This document shows positions 5,365 through 8,233 of a stretch of DNA of 8,233 nucleotides, in pieces. Each line of letters begins with the position of its first letter. The stretch's first letter is position 1. Below the pieces are notes generated by a model. The model worked only from the letters and a program-made list of their open reading frames with translations, had not been told where the DNA came from and did no database searches. Source of the stretch: Campylobacteraceae bacterium (GTDB lineage Bacteria; Campylobacterota; Campylobacteria; Campylobacterales; Sulfurovaceae); assembly GCA_026986085.1 (NCBI GenBank), contig JALSPE010000133.1, positions 1 to 8,233 of the forward strand, in the 5' to 3' direction. The position numbers were made by a program, and so were the translations under genes.

Positions 5365-6219
5365 CTATTTTTTATTTCTGTTAATTATTAAATTTATAAA
5401 TGCAAATGTTGATACTGCCAAGACAATCATAAAGCTAACTGCATTTAAAACTGGAGTTGAGCTAAATTTAATTCTAGAGTATAAATCAACAGGCAAAGTT
5501 GGGTCTGAACCTACTAAAAATATTGTTGTATTAAAGTTAGAGAAGCTCATTAGAAATGTTACTACAAAAGCCCCAATTATTGCTGGTTTTAAAAATGGTA
5601 TTGTAATATACCAAATAGATTGCAAACCTGTTGCTTTTAGGCTCAGTGCTGCCTCTTCTAGTGCTGGGTCAAACTTTTTTAATCTTGCAGATACCAAAAG
5701 CATTGCATATGTTGCCCCAAAGCTAAATTGCCCAATAACAACCAGCCAAAATCCAGGGCTAAAAATTTCGGCATCTATGCCAAAGATTGACTCTATTTTA
5801 CCACCAACAGCAGTTGATGCTAACAAAATAGAAATACCCAAAATTACCCCCGGAATTACCAAAGGTGCTATTGCAAAAAAGTATAAAACTCCTTTGCCTT
5901 TGAAGTTGAATTTATCAAACAAAAGTGAAGCTATTGTTCCAATAATTGTAGATAAAAGAGCCATTGCAAATGCAGTTTGGATACTTATCCAAATACTTGT
6001 AAGTAGCTCTTCATCTTTAAAGAGCCCTACTCTATCATCTGTGTTAGCAAAAAACCAATCTAGTGTAAAGCCTTTCCATGGCAGAGTAATTGCCGAGCTA
6101 TCATTAAAAGCAAGAACAGATACTGCAATTAATGGCAGTAGTAAAAAGATAAAAAAGAGAGTGACGAATACTCTAAAGCCAATTTTGTAACCTGTTGAGT
6201 TTGGAAGCGACCTAATCAT
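5365..6219 (-). CDS. potC: ABC transporter permease, PotC type
   Basis: Inner-membrane permease of the polyamine/opine/phosphonate importer class, 284 residues. Hydrophobic spans are visible at about 15-38, 76-100, 112-136, 156-177, 212-235 and 255-278, the normal six. The cytoplasmic coupling loop that docks on the ATPase runs from E189-A-A to P208, but the conserved Gly of the EAA-x3-G pattern is Lys195 here; the partner permease keeps its Gly. Start ATG 6219 lies 2 bases after the potB-like stop, with AGGAG (6227-6231) inside the end of that gene. It pairs with the potB-like and potA-like genes. The polyamine name is by family only; putrescine/spermidine, other amines or a phosphorus compound remain possible. 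Confidence 0.85.
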   Translation of the reverse strand: MIRSLPNSTGYKIGFRVFVTLFFIFLLLPLIAVSVLAFNDSSAITLPWKGFTLDWFFANTDDRVGLFKDEELLTSIWISIQTAFAMALLSTIIGTIASLLFDKFNFKGKGVLYFFAIAPLVIPGVILGISILLASTAVGGKIESIFGIDAEIFSPGFWLVVIGQFSFGATYAMLLVSARLKKFDPALEEAALSLKATGLQSIWYITIPFLKPAIIGAFVVTFLMSFSNFNTTIFLVGSDPTLPVDLYSRIKFSSTPVLNAVSFMIVLAVSTFAFINLIINRNKK

Positions 6220-6221
6220 AA

Positions 6222-7070
6222 CTACTCTCCTACTTTATCTAATTTTTGTCCAGATAGCCTTAGTGCCACCCAGATAGTTGCCGATGAGATACCTAAAAGC
6301 AAGAACCCAAATGCTGCACCTTGACTCCAATTGAATGTAGATAAAAATTGATTATATATCTGCTCTGTAAACCATAGAGAACTCTTACCACCCAAGATAT
6401 TTGGAGCTACATAATCCCCAATTACCAACATAAATACAATGATAGAGCCATTTATAATACCTGGCATTGAGTGTGGTATTATAATTCGTCTAAAAATAGT
6501 CAATTTACTAGCACCCAAATCACTTGCAGCTTCAATCATAGAATCATCTAAACTCTCTAGCGTTGTCATAATTGGCACTATCATAAATAGCATAGACATA
6601 TATAAAAGCCCTATTGTCATACTTATATTGTTATACAAAAGATGCAAAGGTTTATCAATTACTCCAATATATTTTAAAAATTCGTTTATAACCCCATTAT
6701 CTCCAAGCAGTGTTACCCAGCCATAAATTGTTACAAGCTCACCAATCCAAAGTGGAATTAAAAGCAGAAGCGTTAAAAATGATGCATATTTTGGAGATAC
6801 CACTTTTGTTAAATAGAATGCAATAGGAAAGCTTACAGCAAAAGATAAAAGTGTTACACCAATAGCATAAAGAGTTGTATTTATAAATGTCTTCCAGTAA
6901 ATTTTGTCGCTAAAGAAGGCTTGATAATTTTCTAATGTAAATCCACCATCTCCACTATTTGGCTTAAAAGAGCTTACAAGTAGCTCTATATGTGGAACTA
7001 TAATTAAAAATACCAACCACAATAGAACAGGAATTAATAGAATATAAAATACCTTTTTATTATTTTCCAC
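6222..7070 (-). CDS. potB: ABC transporter permease, PotB type
   Basis: First permease of the importer, 282 residues. Membrane spans are visible at about 7-28, 65-88, 96-122, 150-171, 202-222 and 250-270. The EAA coupling loop is canonical: E180-A-A, G186, I196 and P199, with the sequence EAASDLGASKLTIFRR. The periplasmic stretch after the first span (SFKPN... to about 60) fits PotB. The start is GTG at 7070, fixed by AAGGAG (7077-7082) 6 bases upstream inside the last codons of the potA-like gene; the gap is 3 bases. It forms the membrane channel with the potC-like protein. Substrate is not determinable from the sequence. Confidence 0.87.
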   Translation of the reverse strand: MENNKKVFYILLIPVLLWLVFLIIVPHIELLVSSFKPNSGDGGFTLENYQAFFSDKIYWKTFINTTLYAIGVTLLSFAVSFPIAFYLTKVVSPKYASFLTLLLLIPLWIGELVTIYGWVTLLGDNGVINEFLKYIGVIDKPLHLLYNNISMTIGLLYMSMLFMIVPIMTTLESLDDSMIEAASDLGASKLTIFRRIIIPHSMPGIINGSIIVFMLVIGDYVAPNILGGKSSLWFTEQIYNQFLSTFNWSQGAAFGFLLLGISSATIWVALRLSGQKLDKVGE

Positions 7071-7073
7071 TCT

Positions 7074-8132
7074 CTACTCCTTGTAGCATTTGATATTTTC
7101 GTGAGCAACTGCCACCTTGACTCTATCTCCTTGTTTAAGGGCTTGAAACTTTGCATTTTGTGGAAGTGCGATTAAAATTTCATCTTTTCCCTCTGGTTTT
7201 ACGAGCATTTTAGTATTTGCTCCATCAAATAGTATGGTTGTAATATCGGCTTCAAAAACCTCAACACCCTCCATATTCTCATCTGGATCAACTATAAATG
7301 CTTCTGGGCGAATATACATAAGAGTTGGATTAAAGTCTAAATTTGGTTTAGTAACTCTCCAGCCATTTTTTGTTACAATTTGTTCACCATCTCTTGATGC
7401 TATTTCAAATCTATTATTTTCCCCGACAAATCCTGCTACAAAGCCTGTTTCTGGGTTATTATATAGGTTATGAGGGGTATCTAGTTGCTCAATAATGCCT
7501 TTGTTTATTACAGCTACTCTATCGCTCATGACAAGTGCTTCACTTTGGTCGTGAGTTATGTAGATAAAAGTTGTGCCAATCTCTTTTTGTAACTCTTTTA
7601 ACTCTACTTTCATATGCTCTCTTAGCTTCCTATCTAACGCACTCAATGGCTCATCAAGAAGCAAAATAGATGGCTTCATAACTAGGCTTCTTGCAATTGC
7701 AACTCTTTGCTTTTGACCACCTGATAACTCGTTTATCTTCTTTTTATCATAGCCATCTAAGCCAACACGAGAGAGCATATCTAATACACTCTTTTTTATC
7801 TCTTCTTTTGATAACTTTTGCCTTTTAAGCCCAAATGCTACATTTTCATAAACATTCATCATAGGAAAGAGTGCTAAAGATTGAAATACAATATTTACAG
7901 GTCTTTTCTCTGGAGGAATACCCTTCATAGATTTGTCCTCTATTAATATATCACCTTCGCTCTCTTGTAAAAAACCTGCTATAATTCTAAGTAAAGTTGT
8001 TTTACCACATCCGGAAGGACCCAAAATAGAGATAAACTCTCCCTCTTTTACAGAAATATTTATATCTTTCAATGCAGTAAAATCATCAAAATATTTTGAT
8101 AAGTTTTTAATCTCTAATATGTTGCCACTCAC
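7074..8132 (-). CDS. potA: ABC transporter ATP-binding protein, PotA type
   Basis: Cytoplasmic ATPase that powers the importer, 352 residues. Walker A GPSGCGKTT (38-46), Q-loop VFQS (Q84), signature LSGGQ (136-140), Walker B ILLLDEP (156-162), D-loop SALD (163-166) and switch His193 in ITHD are all intact. The C-terminal third (about 230-352) is a TOBE-type regulatory domain, with NNRF and YIRPEAF segments, as in PotA/FbpC-like proteins. The start is GTG at 8132, with AAAGGA 6 bases upstream. An ATG two bases earlier (8134) is out of frame and reads directly into TGA, giving an overlapping ATG-TGA minimal ORF. This is the first gene of the five-gene operon, preceded by the palindromic heptad array. 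The polyamine name reflects family resemblance; no binding protein is present here to indicate substrate. Confidence 0.9.
   Translation of the reverse strand: MSGNILEIKNLSKYFDDFTALKDINISVKEGEFISILGPSGCGKTTLLRIIAGFLQESEGDILIEDKSMKGIPPEKRPVNIVFQSLALFPMMNVYENVAFGLKRQKLSKEEIKKSVLDMLSRVGLDGYDKKKINELSGGQKQRVAIARSLVMKPSILLLDEPLSALDRKLREHMKVELKELQKEIGTTFIYITHDQSEALVMSDRVAVINKGIIEQLDTPHNLYNNPETGFVAGFVGENNRFEIASRDGEQIVTKNGWRVTKPNLDFNPTLMYIRPEAFIVDPDENMEGVEVFEADITTILFDGANTKMLVKPEGKDEILIALPQNAKFQALKQGDRVKVAVAHENIKCYKE
7077..7082 (-). promoter_or_regulatory. Ribosome-binding site of the potB-like gene inside the potA-like stop region
   Basis: On the minus strand the potA-like gene ends TAC AAG GAG TAG, and the AAGGAG serves the GTG six bases further on. 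The layout is the same as at the rtcB/prfH junction, and it supports GTG at 7070 and coupled translation. Confidence 0.7.
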
Positions 8133-8154
8133 ATTTTATCCTTTAGTATTTTGT

Positions 8155-8204
8155 AGAGCTAAAAGCTAAATGCTAAATGCTTAAAGCTTTTAGCTTTTAG
8201 CTCT
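8155..8204. repeat. Palindromic heptanucleotide repeat array upstream of the ABC operon
   Basis: GCT recurs at 8158, 8165, 8172, 8179, 8186, 8193 and 8200, exactly every 7 bases; the units are GCTAAAA, GCTAAAT (twice), GCTTAAA, GCTTTTA (twice) and a final GCTC. The units turn from A-rich to T-rich in the middle, so AGAGCTAAAAGCTAAA (8155-8170) is the exact reverse complement of 8189-8204: a 16-bp perfect stem with an 18-base loop. It ends 22 bases before the potA-like start codon and would lie in that operon's 5' leader, or between it and an upstream gene. Confidence 0.85.
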
Positions 8205-8233
8205 CATACAGATAGAGTATTCCAATTCAAGCA

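Noticed and set aside
5351..6190. Long 279-codon plus-strand ORF opposite the potC-like gene
   Set aside because: It is an antisense shadow: the minus strand encodes a clear permease with membrane spans and an EAA loop, whereas this frame has no family features.
8129..8134. ATG-TGA minimal ORF overlapping the potA-like GTG start
   Set aside because: Visible on the minus strand, but such overlaps arise easily by chance; noted in the gene entry only.
8190..8233. Possible C-terminus of a further minus-strand gene (two frames are open from the window edge to stops at 8190-8192 and 8204-8206)
   Set aside because: Only about 10-14 codons are visible, two frames are equally open, and one runs into the heptad array; not enough to call a gene.
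1..8233. CRISPR arrays, tRNA or rRNA genes, insertion sequences
   Set aside because: I saw no regularly spaced repeats with unique spacers, no tRNA-like cloverleaf, no conserved rRNA sequence and no transposase motifs.

Overview
This is AT-rich DNA (about 30% GC by eye) using AGA for Arg, ATA for Ile and strong AAGGAG ribosome-binding sites. With compact operons and the types of RNase HII, RtcB and Pot-like ABC proteins seen, it suggests a Campylobacterota bacterium of the Sulfurimonas/Sulfurovum/Arcobacter kind. That assignment is inference; no rRNA or tRNA gene is present to fix it.

Layout, plus strand. Positions 1-921 hold the 3' part of a glycosidase-like gene (apiosidase-like DUF4038 fold plus C-terminal beta domain), cut by the window edge. 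A 225-bp gap follows with a hairpin, an orphan ribosome-binding-site/mini-ORF structure and a good -10 box. Then come rnhB (RNase HII, 1147-1749), a 362-bp AT-rich spacer with degenerate repeats, and a tight pair: an rtcB-type RNA ligase (2112-3164) and prfH, release factor H (3168-3752). A 36-codon ORF with a textbook ribosome-binding site overlaps the start of rtcB. By family knowledge the rtcB-prfH pair is a ribosome rescue and repair module: PrfH acts on ribosomes cut in the 16S decoding centre and the ligase reseals the RNA.

Layout, minus strand. Reading leftward from 8132 is a five-gene operon with gaps of 3, 2, 0 and -4 nt: an ABC ATPase (potA-like), two permeases (potB- and potC-like), a metallophosphoesterase (CpdA/GpdQ type) and a glycerophosphodiester phosphodiesterase (UgpQ/GlpQ type). 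No substrate-binding protein lies in the window. The transporter resembles polyamine importers, but two phosphodiesterases in the same operon raise the possibility that the cargo is a phosphodiester. The two transcription units converge at about 3741-3767 on a shared hairpin.

Just upstream of the ABC operon is a conspicuous heptanucleotide array: seven GCT triplets exactly 7 bp apart (8158-8202), which also forms a perfect 16-bp inverted repeat in the operon's presumed 5' leader. The features most worth pursuing are the divergent RtcB-PrfH module with its overlapping small ORF, the transporter/phosphodiesterase operon, and the palindromic heptad array.
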